Of a stretch of 64,000 nt of DNA, positions 25,801 through 37,899 are shown piece by piece (position 1 is the first letter of the stretch; every line of letters starts with the position of its first letter). Location of the stretch: assembly GCF_010183535.1 (NCBI RefSeq), contig NC_071328.1, positions 5,828,001-5,892,000 on the forward strand, written 5' to 3'. The position numbers were made by a program, and so were the translations under genes. The notes under the pieces were generated by a model. The model was given only the letters and a program-made list of their open reading frames with translations, was not told the DNA's origin and did no database searches. This stretch comes from Caenorhabditis remanei (lineage: Eukaryota; Nematoda; Chromadorea; Rhabditida; Rhabditidae).

Positions 25801-28568
25801 GACAGTTTTGTTTTTTTTTTCTGATATGACTATTTTAAATTTCTGCTCACCTTCGGATCTTTACTATAAATCCAACCAAACACCACATCATAAACAGCTT
25901 CCGTTTGATCGGAATACGTCGCTCGATTCGATACTTCTTGACAGTGTCCATTAGCGGAATTCGGTCTCGAATGTTCTCCATTAAACTCTTCTGACGCCTC
26001 TTTCGGTCTCTCTGTTTCACATTCTCTGACTGCTTCACAAAATGAACAAATCGCTCGTGCCCACGCACATCTCAAAGGATCCGTTTTGACGTGTTGGAGA
26101 AGTGGGACAGTTCGAGACAAGATGTCAGTGAGGAATGGAACCAAACCGAATGCTGAAAATCATATGTATATTTTGGTGTTTAAGAGGCACTATCTGTAAG
26201 AGTGAGAATGTTTGTGTTGGGCCTTGGCACAGTTGCAAAAAGTTGTTTCAATCCGAATTCTTTTTAAAGCATATGTACCCCTATGGTAGTGATTTACAAA
26301 CAATAAGTCACCAGTCCCCTATGACGTCATCCTAGGAAAATATGACCAATAATTGACTTTTCACCCAAAAATTCATAAAAATTTCAATTTTCCAGATAAC
26401 TCTGCGAAACTTTCGGCACATGTTAGGAGTGTTCTTGACTACCACTACACAAATTTTCAGCCCTCTAGACACCCCAGAAACCGTTCAAGTAAATTCAATT
26501 TTTATGTTTTATCAACTTTTCTCAAAAAGTCCCTCTAGAAGCCATAAAATTTTAAATCGTATTCATATTCCCCGCGCAGTGTTCTATCAAATCCAATTGA
26601 AATCATCAAAAAGTGGGTGGACCATTTTGAGATATTTCGATTTTTTTTAAATCACATAAGGGTCCCCCCTTTTGAAAATTTTTTTTTGGTAAAAAATTTG
26701 AAAAAAAAATTTGTTACGAAAATGGTCAGAATATTGATAACACACGTGAAGTAAACCAATTCCGAGATTTTACATCTCAGAAATTGGTTTGAACAGATTT
26801 CGTCATTTTCTTCATCAAAATTTTTACCCATTTTTTGACGTTTTTATCAATTATTTTTACAGAAGCCATAAAATTTCAACTAACGCACTAAATTCCCGCA
26901 TTTTTTAGCATACGATCCAATTAAAATCATCAGAAAACAAGTGGACCATTTTGAGATATTTTCATTTACATTGAAAATCACATAAGGGTCCCCCCCATGG
27001 AAAGAAAATTTTATCGAAAAAATAAGTCGACATTATTTTTATGCAAAAACGTTTAAAATTTTTTTTACAATTGGTTTTCTAATTATCATTAATGCTCTGA
27101 ACGTTTTTGCATAAAAATAATGTCGACTTATTTTTTCGATAAAATTTTCTTCCCATGGGGGGGACTCTTATGTGATTTTCAAAATAAATGAAAATATCTC
27201 AAAATGGTCCACTTGTTTTCTGATGATTTTAATTGGATCGTATGCTAAAAAATGCGGGAATTTAGTGCGTTAGTTGAAATTTTATGGCTTCTGTACAAAT
27301 TATTGATGAAAACGTCAAAAAATGGGTAAAAATTTTGATGAAGAAAATGACGAAATCTGTTCAAACCAATTTCTGAGATGTAAAATCTCGGAATTGGTTT
27401 ACTTCACGTGTGTTATCAATATTCTGACCATTTTCGTAACAAATTTTTTTTTCAAATTTTTTACCAAAAAAAAATTTTCAAAAGGGGGGACCCTTATGTG
27501 ATTTAAAAAAAATCGAAATATCTCAAAATGGTCCACCCACTTTTTGATGATTTCAATTGGATTTGATAGAACACTGCGCGGGGAATATGAATACGATTTA
27601 AAATTTTATGGCTTCTAGAGGGATTTTTTGAGAAAAGTTGATAAAACATAAAAATTGAATTTACTTGAACGGTTTCTGGGGTGTCTAGATGGCTGAAAAT
27701 TTGTGTAGTGGTAGTCAAGAACACTCCTAACATGTACAGAAAGTTTCGCAGAGTTATCTGGAAAATTGAAATTTTTGTGAATTTTTGGATGAAAAGTCAA
27801 TTATTGGTCATATTTTCCTAGGATGACGTCATAGGGGACTGGTGACTTATTGTTTGTAAATCACTACCATAGGGGTACATATGCTTTAAAAAGAATTCGG
27901 ATTGAAACAACTTTTTGCAACTGTGCCAAGAGGAATCCTCATCTTACAGACAACGTCTCTTAAGATGAAATACTCACGATTATGATTCGCAATTGTTGCC
28001 ATCGTCAGCACTATGTATCGATGAGGACTCGTCGTTTGTCCAGGTGGAAATTTCTGGAGAATCGCATCGATGACGTGGCAAACAAATCGATGATTTTTAG
28101 CCAGAGTAACAAGAACTTCCATAGCTGACTCTGCCCACTCTACATCTGTATCTTTTGTCATATTCATTTCCTGGGTGGCCAGATTTATGATGAGCATGAC
28201 CAGTTGCTCATCGAGTTTTGGGAGAATTTCAGCATTATCCACACATATTGAAATGGATTGGAGAACAAAGGCACGTTTGAATGCTCCGAGCTGAAGAAAA
28301 TTTAAAATAGATTAGGAAATTTTTTGAAAAAAAAGTACCTTTGGATTCTGCAATAAATACTGATGGCACGCTGTAAGGAGAACATTTGGCTGATGTGCTC
28401 CAATCGTCTTCAATGATTCTGTCACTTCATTCTTGACACTTTCCTGATGTTGATATGTTATTGCCGTGTCGAGCAGACTCATTATCAGGTCTGAAAATAC
28501 AAAAGTTAAAATAATTCTAGAGAAAAAAATTTACCCAGTAAACTGGAAACCTGATTGTTTGCTGACAT
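19885..28568 (-). CDS. MROH1 (HEATR7A)-like HEAT-repeat protein
   Basis: Thirteen exons, 5' to 3': 28568-28535, 28490-28339, 28290-27978, 26152-25851, 25634-25110, 25000-24625, 24581-23528, 23368-23266, 23133-22939, 22411-22295, 22247-21562, 21491-20219, 20142-19885. They total 5,388 nt, or 1,795 aa, a little longer than the human protein. The start MSANNQVSSLLDLIMSLLD, the FGLVPFLTDIL segment, and helical pairs throughout such as LRIRKLCVKGLGEL and YEDVRQKCALSIY fit maestro HEAT-like repeat family member 1. There is no signal peptide or membrane segment, so it is probably a cytosolic scaffold; work in other animals links MROH1 to endolysosomes. Exon 9 can also be read through to a stop at 22927, giving a possible short form. 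Intron 3 contains a large foldback element. A TTTTTCAG acceptor lies just 5' of the start. Confidence 0.88.
26180..27963. mobile_element. 1.78 kb foldback element with nearly identical arms, TTAA at both ends
   Basis: Left arm 26223-27053 and right arm 27100-27930 are both 831 bases and nearly identical as inverted repeats. The loop is only 46 bases. Each arm starts CTTGGCACAGTTGC. Outside this, a more diverged inverted repeat continues to TTAA at 26180-26183 and 27960-27963 (TTAAGAG...CTGTAAG on both sides). No transposase frame is present; the mirror-image 76-aa frames in the two arms are a by-product of the symmetry. It fills the intron between MROH1 exons 3 and 4. The flanking TTAA is consistent with a piggyBac-type target, but the terminal bases are not the usual CCC. 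Confidence 0.85.
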
Positions 28569-29916
28569 TTTGTGATGATATTCTATCTACTTCACATAGA
28601 TGTTACTGAAAAAATTATTCATTGAAATTCAGGGAAGGATATTCAGATAAAGAGAAATAGAGATGAATGGAGTAATATAATATCGGAGGTTATAACATCA
28701 TGATTTGTAATACGAATTGGGCGCCGAATGGGCTTCAGACCAGTTTTCACGCGCGGATAGCCTAGCCATGACGAAGTCGATTTGACTTTTCTAGTGTTTT
28801 AATTGCGAATTGATGATAGTGTTAGGTTTGGCATGTATAATGTTCTTCAGGAGGAGCAACCAGCATTTATTAATTTTCGCCGAAACTGATAACAAAAGGC
28901 AGGTGATATCGGTAAAAATTGGATTCCTGCTACAGAGAAAAGCAGAAAAAATCGATTGTTTCGTGTCGTTTTCTATGTATTTTTATGGCTCGCCGCACGG
29001 AAACACAGCCGAAAAGCGAACAGAAAAAAGACATCAGCAGCAGCAATAAATATACCGCTGCCTTTCGCCTCTGTCCATTTTTGACGAATTAGAAAATTGG
29101 ACGGCGGACAGACAGGCAAAATAAATGGAATAGAGTGAAGCATGGAAATTTAGAAAGAGAGAGAAGAAAAAATAGTGCAAACAATTGTGCAAATAAACTG
29201 GTATATGATGTTGAAAAAGGGGAGGAAGCAGCTTGATTTGTTAAGGTTATTTGCAGGGAAAATGGGTTTTAAATATTTAGAATGGACTGGAAAAGACAAG
29301 GTACGGTATGTGGTGTTTCTAAAAAACTGAATTTCCGATGTGATTCTTCTTCGAGAACATCACTTCAATTCAAAAATGCGGTTTTCAAACAATATCGAAA
29401 GTTTAAATAGAATTTTTCAAAAAGTTTTTAAAATCTGGAAAGTTGTCCGAAAATGATAATTTATTAAAGGAGCATACCCAGAACGCTTCGTCGAGTCTCA
29501 TCGCGAACAACAAAGTACGGTAGTTATTAAAGAATGATGAAAATGAAATGGTGTCAGTTTGGCTTTTCTTCGATTTTCCTTTTCAAATAAAGCTCGTTCT
29601 TGGGTATTTCTTTCAAAATTTCAAGCTTTTGGGTAGTAAAGAACTGAAAAATACTAATCAACGTCATCGTTCAGTTTCGAAATTCTTCACGAGAACCAGG
29701 TTGCGAAACGAAAAAGAGCCAAAATTAGTCGAAAAAGTTCTCACGAAATAAACAAATTTATGCTCGTCTCTCACCCTTATCGATTAATTACTGGAGCAAT
29801 GCCGAGCACACGGCATTGAAAGTTCTCATTTTCATTTCAATATAAACTTTTTTCAGTGACTTTCTCTTCACTCGTTCAATTCACCGGCACGTGACTTAAA
29901 GTTTGCTGCTGTAACA
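28569..29916. other. Divergent promoter region between MROH1 and stam-1
   Basis: This 1.35 kb region holds no supported exon; the frame at 28810-29049 has no splice or homology evidence. A TTTCAG acceptor on the minus strand at about 28607 precedes the MROH1 start, and a TTTTTTCAG on the plus strand at about 29850 lies upstream of the stam-1 start. Core promoters of both genes should lie between these sites. Confidence 0.5.
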
Positions 29917-32496
29917 ATGAAGGTTTGTTTTTTCTTGTTTATGATATAACTCAGTTCTCATCAAGAAAAAACACAACAAAAAAGGAAGTTTCATACAGGA
30001 AGCATGTTTATTTTGAAAAAATATGAAATTGTTTATGTGCAACACGAGAAAAAAGAACATATGCGTCAGTTCTAATCTCCCTGGCGTCTCTTCTACGCTC
30101 TCTTCTCTCTCTTCTTTATGTTTTTCACCGTGGGTTGTTCACTGTGTAGACAAACCCGCTATCCTTCTATTGATTCCCTCTTTCGTAATATACATTATAT
30201 GCTTTAAACTAGAAGGAATTAACCAATTACGCTGAAATTGGTCTAGTTGTACCTTAAAAATCGATAGAAATTTTGTAAAAACAGAAAATTTCCGTTCTAT
30301 TGCAATCTTTGTTGATACTACGTGTTACAACTGTCCAATTTTCCATCACTATCATTTCAATGAATCGCTTCTATCCTCTAATATCACCAAGTTGATATTT
30401 TTTGCAGAAAGTCAAAAAAACGTTCCCGATGTCGACTTACGAAGATCTTCTCGCCAAAGTCACGGCACCAACTCTCACATCAGAAAACTGGGAAGGTATT
30501 CTCGGATTCTGTGATCTGGTGAGTTTTCTTTTTTCTTTTTCTTTTGAAGTTTCAAAATATATTTCCAGATTAACAACGATTATGAAGGCCAGAAAACCGG
30601 AATAAAAGCTCTTCGCAAGCGATTGAATAATCGTGATCCACATGTCGTTCTTCTCGCAATTTCAGTACTTGATTCATGCTGGGCCAATTGTGAGGAGAGA
30701 TTCAGAAAAGAAGTCTCATCGGCTCAATTTATTAATGAGCTCAAAGCTCTCTGCACTTCTGTAAGCTTTTTAAAATTAAGTTGGGAGATAATTTGAGAAT
30801 GCGCTAAAGGAAGAAAGAAAACCTTGCTGAGCAACCTCCTCCTCATCACTCTTCTCTTTATAATGTTATTTTTTGAAATATGTGACGTGTTTATTCACAT
30901 TTTTTTCGAAAATAACTTTCGAAAAAAATTTTCAAATTTTTTTTTCCACGTTCGAAAAAAAAATTTCGACCTAGGATTTCCCAAAAAAAAATTTCGACCT
31001 ACGGATCTCTGTAACTACAGACTAAAAAACATGTATGCCTTGCTCAAAAAGTCTGAGAAATCATTCAAAAGCAGTTAGAAACAGATTTATTCAATTTTTC
31101 CAGTTAAAAATTCTAAAATGATCAGTTCTCTCTGAAACGATAATCAAAAATAATATTTTTTTATTCTTTAAAAACGTATCAAACATTTTTCAGAGTCAAC
31201 GCCAAGTGGCTGAAAAGATGCGATTGACTCTTCTGAAATGGGTTCAAACCGAATGTAAAAATGAGCCGTCACTCTCATTGATCGTATCTCTTTACAAAAA
31301 CCTCGAAGCTGATGGTTACTCATTTGTTGTCGACGATCCAAAGGCAAAGACCAAAGTTATCCATGCGAAATACGCTAATGATCCAAACTACGTAAGTCTA
31401 GACAAAAAATTTTGATCTATCTTTGATCTACTTCTTCATCTTAACATATTCTAATTCCCTTAGCGATTTAAGGTCGGTTCTGCCGCGGAGGAAGAAGCTA
31501 TCGCGAAAGCCATTGCTGCTTCATTAGCTGACGCCGAGAAACAAGAGAAAGCGAAGAAATCGACGTCTTCCTCAATGTATCCATCTACAAAAGCAACTAG
31601 TCCACCAACTCAATCGAATTCCAATGCTCCAGAAAAGAAAGTTCGAGCTCTGTATGATTTTGAGGCTGCTGAAAACAATGAGCTCTCGTTTGTGGCTGGA
31701 GATGTTATTGTTGTGACCGATGAGAGGTTAGTCCCATTGTAGCTCAGTTTGATCTGAAAATCTTGTTCGATTTCAGCAATCCCCACTGGTGGACCGGACG
31801 TATTGGCACCCAGCAAGGTCTGTTCCCTTCCAGTTTCGTTACAAATCAGCTCGATGATTCGAAAGCTAAAGAGGCTGAAACTGCTCAAAAAGCACCCGAA
31901 GTGGTTGCATCTATCAATGAGGCAGTTCTTGTCCGCTGTCTTCAAGTACTCCATGAATGTGATCCAACCGGAGAACGACCGGATCCACAGGATTTAGCTC
32001 AATTGGAAGCTGCTTCTTATGCTCAAGGAAGTTTAATAGATGCTCATTTGGCAAGTATCGATCGACAGAGTAACTCTTTGGCTCAAATTGATATTGCAAT
32101 TCGGGATGTTTTGGCGTTGTATGACGATGCTGTCCAGAAGAGTGGAGGATACCAACCGAATATGTATCAACAGCCAATGCAACAGTATAATTATCAACAA
32201 CCGGTTAGTTTCATGTTTGGTGTCTAATGATTTGACAGCTGGATTTATGAAGATATCTACAAATTAACACTGGTTTTCAGCAAGCTCCCTACTATCAACA
32301 AGCCGCTCCTCCTGCTCAACAAGTCCAGCAACAACATCCATATCCTCAACACTATACTCCAACTCCTCAACAACAGCAACAACAGTATGCTTACCCTCCA
32401 AACGTGTCAACGGCCCCAGCTCCAGTTCCACAACAAGCTCAGCAACCCCAACAGCAACAACAATGGGCGCCGGCTCCTCCAACCCAACAATACTAA
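29917..32496 (+). CDS. stam-1: STAM, ESCRT-0 signal-transducing adaptor
   Basis: Exons 29917-29922, 30408-30518, 30569-30760, 31194-31391, 31464-31726, 31777-32203 and 32281-32496 total 470 aa. Exon 1 encodes only Met-Lys; an alternative start is MSTYED in exon 2. Domains in order are a VHS domain (about 10-150, with [17 protein letters not shown]), a ubiquitin-interacting motif [17 protein letters not shown] (about 178-194), an SH3 domain (about 229-283, with ALYDF, WW and a PSSFV end), a GAT-type helical region (about 300-395), and a Gln/Pro-rich tail. From family knowledge, STAM pairs with HRS on endosomes and sorts ubiquitinated receptors for degradation. Gene content agrees with C. elegans stam-1. 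It converges with the tyrosinase gene at 32740. Confidence 0.95.
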
Positions 32497-32739
32497 ACAA
32501 CATTTTGTGTATAACTCCTGTATGTACCCTTTGTCACCACTATTTGTCTCCTCTCGGTACACTGTGATCCATTTCATTCTATTCGCATCTAACTTATTTT
32601 CTACAATGCCTCCTCCCCCTTTTCTGTATAGGGCTCTTTCATTTTCTGCCATAACAAAGTAAGAGAAGAATGATTTATTATTAAGCTCAAATACAATGGC
32701 ACGAAATTATACACCGGAAAAGGTGGAAAAAATGAAAAA

Positions 32740-35700
32740 TTACAAAAGATCAGGATCGAAAGCTGGCATGGAAATGGATGCGTTGGCGGCACGAATGGAT
32801 CTTTTACCCCATCCTCCACCTCCCCATCCACCTCCTCCTCCACCCCATCCTCCGCCTCCATTACCCCATCTGGATCCACCCCATGGATCACCTCCTCCCC
32901 ATCCACCTCCTCCATTTCCACCCCATCCACTGTCACCACCTCCAAAGTCATCACGACCCCATCCTCCACGTGGTGGTTGACGAGACGGATTGTTCTGACG
33001 GACTTGAGCAACTGGAGCAACAGAGCCAGCTTGTGTTCCACACATTCTACGGAGTTCTGATTGAGTATAGCAACTGTTACAACTCGATCGACAGTTCTCA
33101 GCCATCCAAGGATTCTTCTGACACTCTCCGACACGAGCCCAGCCGGCACAGGAGCGGTGATAGTCGACGCAGGCTGGAATTCTTTTTTCGTATTGATTAC
33201 AAAAAATTGGACTCACATCCATAATTATAGTCCTCTGGGAAGCAATGACCACAAGAAACGCGACAATTACATGCCATATATCTCGCATTCTTTCTGCATT
33301 CACCCATCAATCCCCACACTGCACAACACACGTTCTCATTGAAACATCCATCAGAATTGTCACATTGTTGAGCTGGGGATACGGTAGTTGTGGTTACTGT
33401 ACCACCACTGCCACACTCTTGAGCACGAGAGCGACCGCATTTACTGCAAGACTTTCTGCAATTTTCAGTCATCCAGAGAGCGTTTTTCGTGCATTCTCCT
33501 GAGCGAGACCAGCTGGCACATTGGGTGTGACGGTCGGTGCAATCTGGAAGGAATTCGACTTTGAACGTTCATAAATCTGTCAGTTTTGATTGCATCGAAA
33601 AATGATCAACTGCGGACATGTAGAAAATGTAACACTCTTTATTTTGTTAGTTGACAACTTTTGTCTAGCTCTAAAAAAATCTGCCTCCACTTAGATTGTA
33701 TCAAAAAGTGATTAACTGATACAATTAAGATAATCTCATGGTTTACATTTTGCTAGTTGTTAAGTTTTGAGTTTCTTTTTGATCTTTTGAGATAACCCAC
33801 AACGTGGTAAGAGCTTCTCTCTCCGTTTCTACTTCGAACGCTCATATCTCTGTGATTTCTAGTTGTATCAAAAAGTGGTCAATAGATAAAATTTACAAAA
33901 AGTTATGTTCTATATTTTATCAGTTGATCATGTTTGTTTAGCTTTTGAAGTTTCTGAGATAAACGCGTTACTAATAACCAACTGTTCCAATTCGTGGTCC
34001 GCCGTGAGCGACTTACCATCAGCCAATCGGTATTTCGGCTTACAAACTCCACAACTAGCCTTGCACCATTCATTCATATAGGCCGTATTTCTAGAACATT
34101 CTCCCGACGCCGCCCACGAAGCACAACACTGATTTTCATTGAAACAAGACTCTTGAGATTGAACTGGATTTTGATTGGCTGGTGGAGGAGTTGTTGGTGG
34201 TGGAGTTGGTGGAGGAGCAGTTGAAGAGATCACACATACTCCGTTACGACAGACACCGGAGAAGCAGGGGTTCACACGGAAGTTACCGCATTGGGAGCCA
34301 GGACGGATACGGGAGACACAACGGGCGACTCCGGTGGATGTGTCGCAGAAGAGGAATCTGGAAATTGATGTTTTCAGGATTCAGAAGTTTCTTAGAGAGA
34401 GCGCCCAGACGACGAGACACTGTAGCCGTCTGCGCTCTAACTTCTTCGCGTTGTCACTGAGCTCACAGGCGAGCTAGAAAAGTCACATGTGCAGCTCTTT
34501 CAAATGAACTCAGGTTTTAAGTGTTCAATTTCAAATGACTACAGTAACCCATAACTCACTTGGATCCACAATCTCCGCCAGCCTGACAAGTTGGTCTTGG
34601 TGCATAACTGTAGAGGTTATCAGTGAATTTATTGGATAGGCCATCGATGTTTCTGAAAATTTTATTGCATAAATTCTGACAGTCAGTGTGATTAGGCTCC
34701 GCCCACAAATGCAATTTCGCCTGGTTTTCTATAGAGATCAGTTTTTGTATGAGTGAGATAGGAAATATAAAATTAGAATAAGTTCTAATCAGAACAGTCA
34801 TGACACGGTTTTAAAAACAGCGCCCCACCACAAAAACTACTGAAACTCTATATTTCGTAGTCTATTCCTTATAAAAGTAAATTTTTTGAAGCCAACTGAC
34901 CTCATCGGACTGAACGGTTGCATTGGTGAAGCTCCGAAATGTTGTGGAGAAGCACACAACTGATTATCCGGTGGGAATGCAATCTCTCTATCAGCTCTCG
35001 ACTGTCTCGCAAGTCTCCACATTTCCCAAACGAAATCAACGAAGGCGTGATGAAGGAAGAAGGAGGGATCGTTGGATGACGTGGCAGTATCAAACATATC
35101 TCCTCCGACAAAGATATGAACATTTCCATGAGTGTATTCAAGACAATTGAAGTCAGTTCGATATGGACATCCTTGTTGAGGAGCAGTGAATGAAAGCACT
35201 TGATCTATCTGGGTTTGTCTCATTACAAAATCAATATCTGCTTGAGAAAGAGGCGCTCCTTGTGCTCCGACTGCTCTCTGGATTTGAGGTCTTCCAGCGA
35301 GTGTTCTCCAATTAGTGAAGGGTCCGTTGTTGACGAGACCAGTACCTCCGACGAGATATTCACTGGAAAAAATCGGTGTAGATGGAAATACAGACACACA
35401 GATAGATACCTGAACATAATCGTATCAGCTGGGCGTGGAAGACCACTATCCAGAGTGGAATCCCAATATGGAAGATTGACAGTTGGGTCGACTTGACGGA
35501 GAGCAAACTCGACACGTTTTACGAATTCACGATGCCATGGAAGGAAAGCGGGACCTGAGTGAGCACCTCCGGCGGCTGACATTTGGGAATGGATTCGACC
35601 GATTCTCTCGTATTCTCCATTCTGGAAATCGGTAAGTTACGGCTAACTAGGGAAGGTCATGGACTCAGCTTGGAGTTATTTATATATCATTGGAAAGCTG

Positions 35701-37899
35701 AGAAAACGATGATTCCAAATATATATAAGACGGTCGAAATTTCAAAATTTCTTGCTCACGAACTTATTTTCTTGAAAATTGAGAAATTTTGTACTAGTAC
35801 ATATTTATTTTTTAGTTTTAGACTTCGTTCAAAAATGTGTGAAAAATCATGATGTAGAACAAATTTGCTTCACTTCGATCTGTTCACGTCATTTTCTGTT
35901 CTTTTTTCAAAGTTTATTCAAAAGTACAGAATCGGTATCAATACCGATTCTGTGAAATTCCTCCAGATTCGGTATGCATACCGATTCTGTACTCTGCATA
36001 AAAGGTCACGTGAAAAAAAGGATTTATCCAAGTTTATTCAAAAGTACAGAATCGGTATCGATACCGATTCTGTACTTCTGTACCAAACAACAATTCTGTA
36101 TAAAAGGTCACGTGAAATATTGAAAATCCTCGGTTTCGTATTGTCAAATTTTATTTATGATATTTTCGTTTACGTGGATTCAAATCTGATGTTCATCGAG
36201 TTGATAAACTGACAAAAATGACAATTTTCGATGGATAATCACCTAGATTTTGTTATTCGATTTTGAACAACTTCACATTTTCTTACTATAAAAGGAAACA
36301 CTTTAAAACCTTTTTTGCAATGTTCATTAACACAAACTTTTTTGTGTTGTTGAATAAGAAAATGTGAAGTTGATCAAAATCGAATAACAAAATCTAGGTG
36401 ATTACTGTTCACAAATGCACTAAAGTGTTTTTCCCGCCAAAATTTTTTTGAAAATCCTTGTCGAAACTTTATTTTTTTCACAGTATCCATCGAAAATTGT
36501 CATTTTTGTCAGTTTATCAACTCGATGAACATCAGATTTGAATCCACGTAAACGAAAATATCATAAATAAAATTTGACAATACGAAACCGAGGATTTTCA
36601 ATATTTCACGTGACCTTTTATACAGAATTGTTGTTTGGTACAGAAGTACAGAATCGGTATCGATACCGATTCTGTACTTTTGAATAAACTTGGATAAATC
36701 CTTTTTTTCACGTGACCTTTTATGCAGAGTACAGAATCGGTATGCATACCGAATCTGGAGGAATTTCACAGAATCGGTATTGATACCGATTCTGTACTTG
36801 TACTTTTGAACAAACTTTGAAAAAAGAACAGAAAATGACGTGAACAGATCAAAGTTGGAAAACTCTGTGCTTCACGTGCAACTTTTTCTAGCAATTGCCA
36901 GTTTATTGCATAATTGTTCAAATTCACGGAAATATTGTACTTTCAGTACAGATTATTTATAGAAATCTATTTTTTAATTCGCTAGCAAAAAATTTTAAAA
37001 TTTCAACCGTCTTATATATTCAGTTTTTTCCCTCGACATTCGAGAAAAACAAGGTCAAAGTTCTGACAAATGAGAAATCATTACCTTTCTGACATGCGAA
37101 AATTGTTTTTTTAAAAAGAGCTTAAAATTTTCGAGTATCAGAAAGGTGATAATTTGACATTTTTGAGAACTTTGACCCCTTTCTTCTCGACTAGTAGACC
37201 TCGAGGGTAAAAATTGAATATATATTTGGAATCTGCTCTCTCTCTCTCGGCTTCCCAATGATATAGGTAAAGTCCTGTAACTTCAAACTGACTCCATGAC
37301 CTTCCCAAGTAAGTTTATAAAATTCAATTGATTTGTGACATACTCGAATTCCCTAACTGTTCACTTTCCCATTCCAACCATTCCAACATTCAAAAACCAA
37401 CATTTTTAAGTGCTCTAAAAGCAGCATGAAGTCTGTTCCTCTCATCATCCGTTAGCATTCTATACTCTTTTCTAACAGATTTCTGAAGTGGTTGTCCATT
37501 TGGAAGTGTACATCCTCCATTTCCAGTTGCAGTTCCTCTGAGATAAGAGCACAGACACGGCAGATCCATGCACTGATAGATATTCGATGCAATCGGAGCG
37601 AACTCTGCAGCCATTCCCTTTGCGAGTCCTGGTGGTAGTGCTATCTTCTTCTTTTTCGATGCCTCCTGTAATCAAAGAGATCTTTGACCTTCTAATTCTA
37701 TCAGTTCTGTCCAAAATGCCCTTGACCGATGCCACTCTTATCACACAAAAAAAGAAGAACCAACCCTTGCGCCATCATCCCATTTATGAATTTGTCGACA
37801 GAGAATCTTTGCAGTTTCCGTCGGAGCACTTGCACATGGGTCCTGTGCATTTAGGAATAATGGGAATAGAAGGAGGAGGATACTGTAGAGATATTTCAT
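32740..37899 (-). CDS. tyr-4: Secreted tyrosinase with four ShKT domains
   Basis: Exons, 5' to 3': 37899-37765, 37665-37402, 35621-35410, 35362-34901, 34652-34560, 34357-34017, 33543-33217, 33173-32740; 755 aa. The start [19 protein letters not shown] is a signal peptide. Copper site A is formed by His144, His154 and His163 (the last in PWHREF), copper site B by His282, His286 and His309 (DPSFFLHH). This is a type-3 copper phenol oxidase fold with all six histidines. The C-terminal half has four six-cysteine ShKT modules of the form C-x-D/N-x..CCxxW..GEC..N..YM/WM..C..SC..C, then a Gly/Trp-rich tail and a GKRS dibasic site. A role in cuticle or eggshell cross-linking is inferred from family and secretion. 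The symbol rests on remembered synteny with stam-1 and is tentative. AATAAA (reverse complement) lies near 32670. Confidence 0.9.
33576..33966. repeat. Three diverged tandem copies of a ~130-base intronic repeat
   Basis: The segment TGTATCAAAAAGTGATCAACT-like recurs near 33590, 33705 and 33865, each followed about 50 bases later by an AGTTGACAAC or AGTTGATCA motif. It fills most of the tyrosinase intron 34016-33544. Similar motifs occur near 9300-9360 and 38270, so it is a dispersed family. Confidence 0.55.
36042..36077. repeat. Perfect 36-bp palindrome, one of a reiterated set
   Basis: The half-site AAGTACAGAATCGGTATC is followed directly by its reverse complement with no spacer. Variants of the same unit occur at 35926-35953 (one central mismatch) and 35965-35990, and mirrored copies lie at about 36645-36680, 36728-36755 and 36765-36795 in the other arm. 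Confidence 0.9.
37032..37206. repeat. Small foldback nested in the right arm of the tyrosinase-intron element
   Basis: CCCTCGA at 37032 pairs with TCGAGGG near 37206, and the interior pairs ACAAGGTCAAAGTTCT with AGAACTTTGACC and TACCTTTCTGA with TCAGAAAGGT. The other arm of the host element lacks this segment, so it is a later insertion of about 175 bases. Confidence 0.65.

Larger units (their letters stand above)
35650..37306. mobile_element. 1.66 kb foldback element filling a tyrosinase intron
   Basis: The outer ends are inverted repeats: GGGAAGGTCATGGA at 35650 and TCCATGACCTTCCC at 37306. Going inward, an ATTCCAAATATATAT block, an AAGACGGT-GAAATTT block and then the highly conserved inner arms (about 35877-36340 and 36345-36850) pair with each other. 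The inner arms are almost identical. The intron is 35622-37401, so nearly the entire intron is the element. There is no protein-coding frame beyond mirror-image by-products. The right arm is interrupted by a second small foldback at 37032-37206. Confidence 0.8.

Noticed and set aside
26420..27733. Mirror-image 76-aa frames in both arms of the MROH1-intron foldback
   Set aside because: They exist only because the arms are inverted copies. There is no splice support or family match, and the composition follows the A/T-rich repeat.
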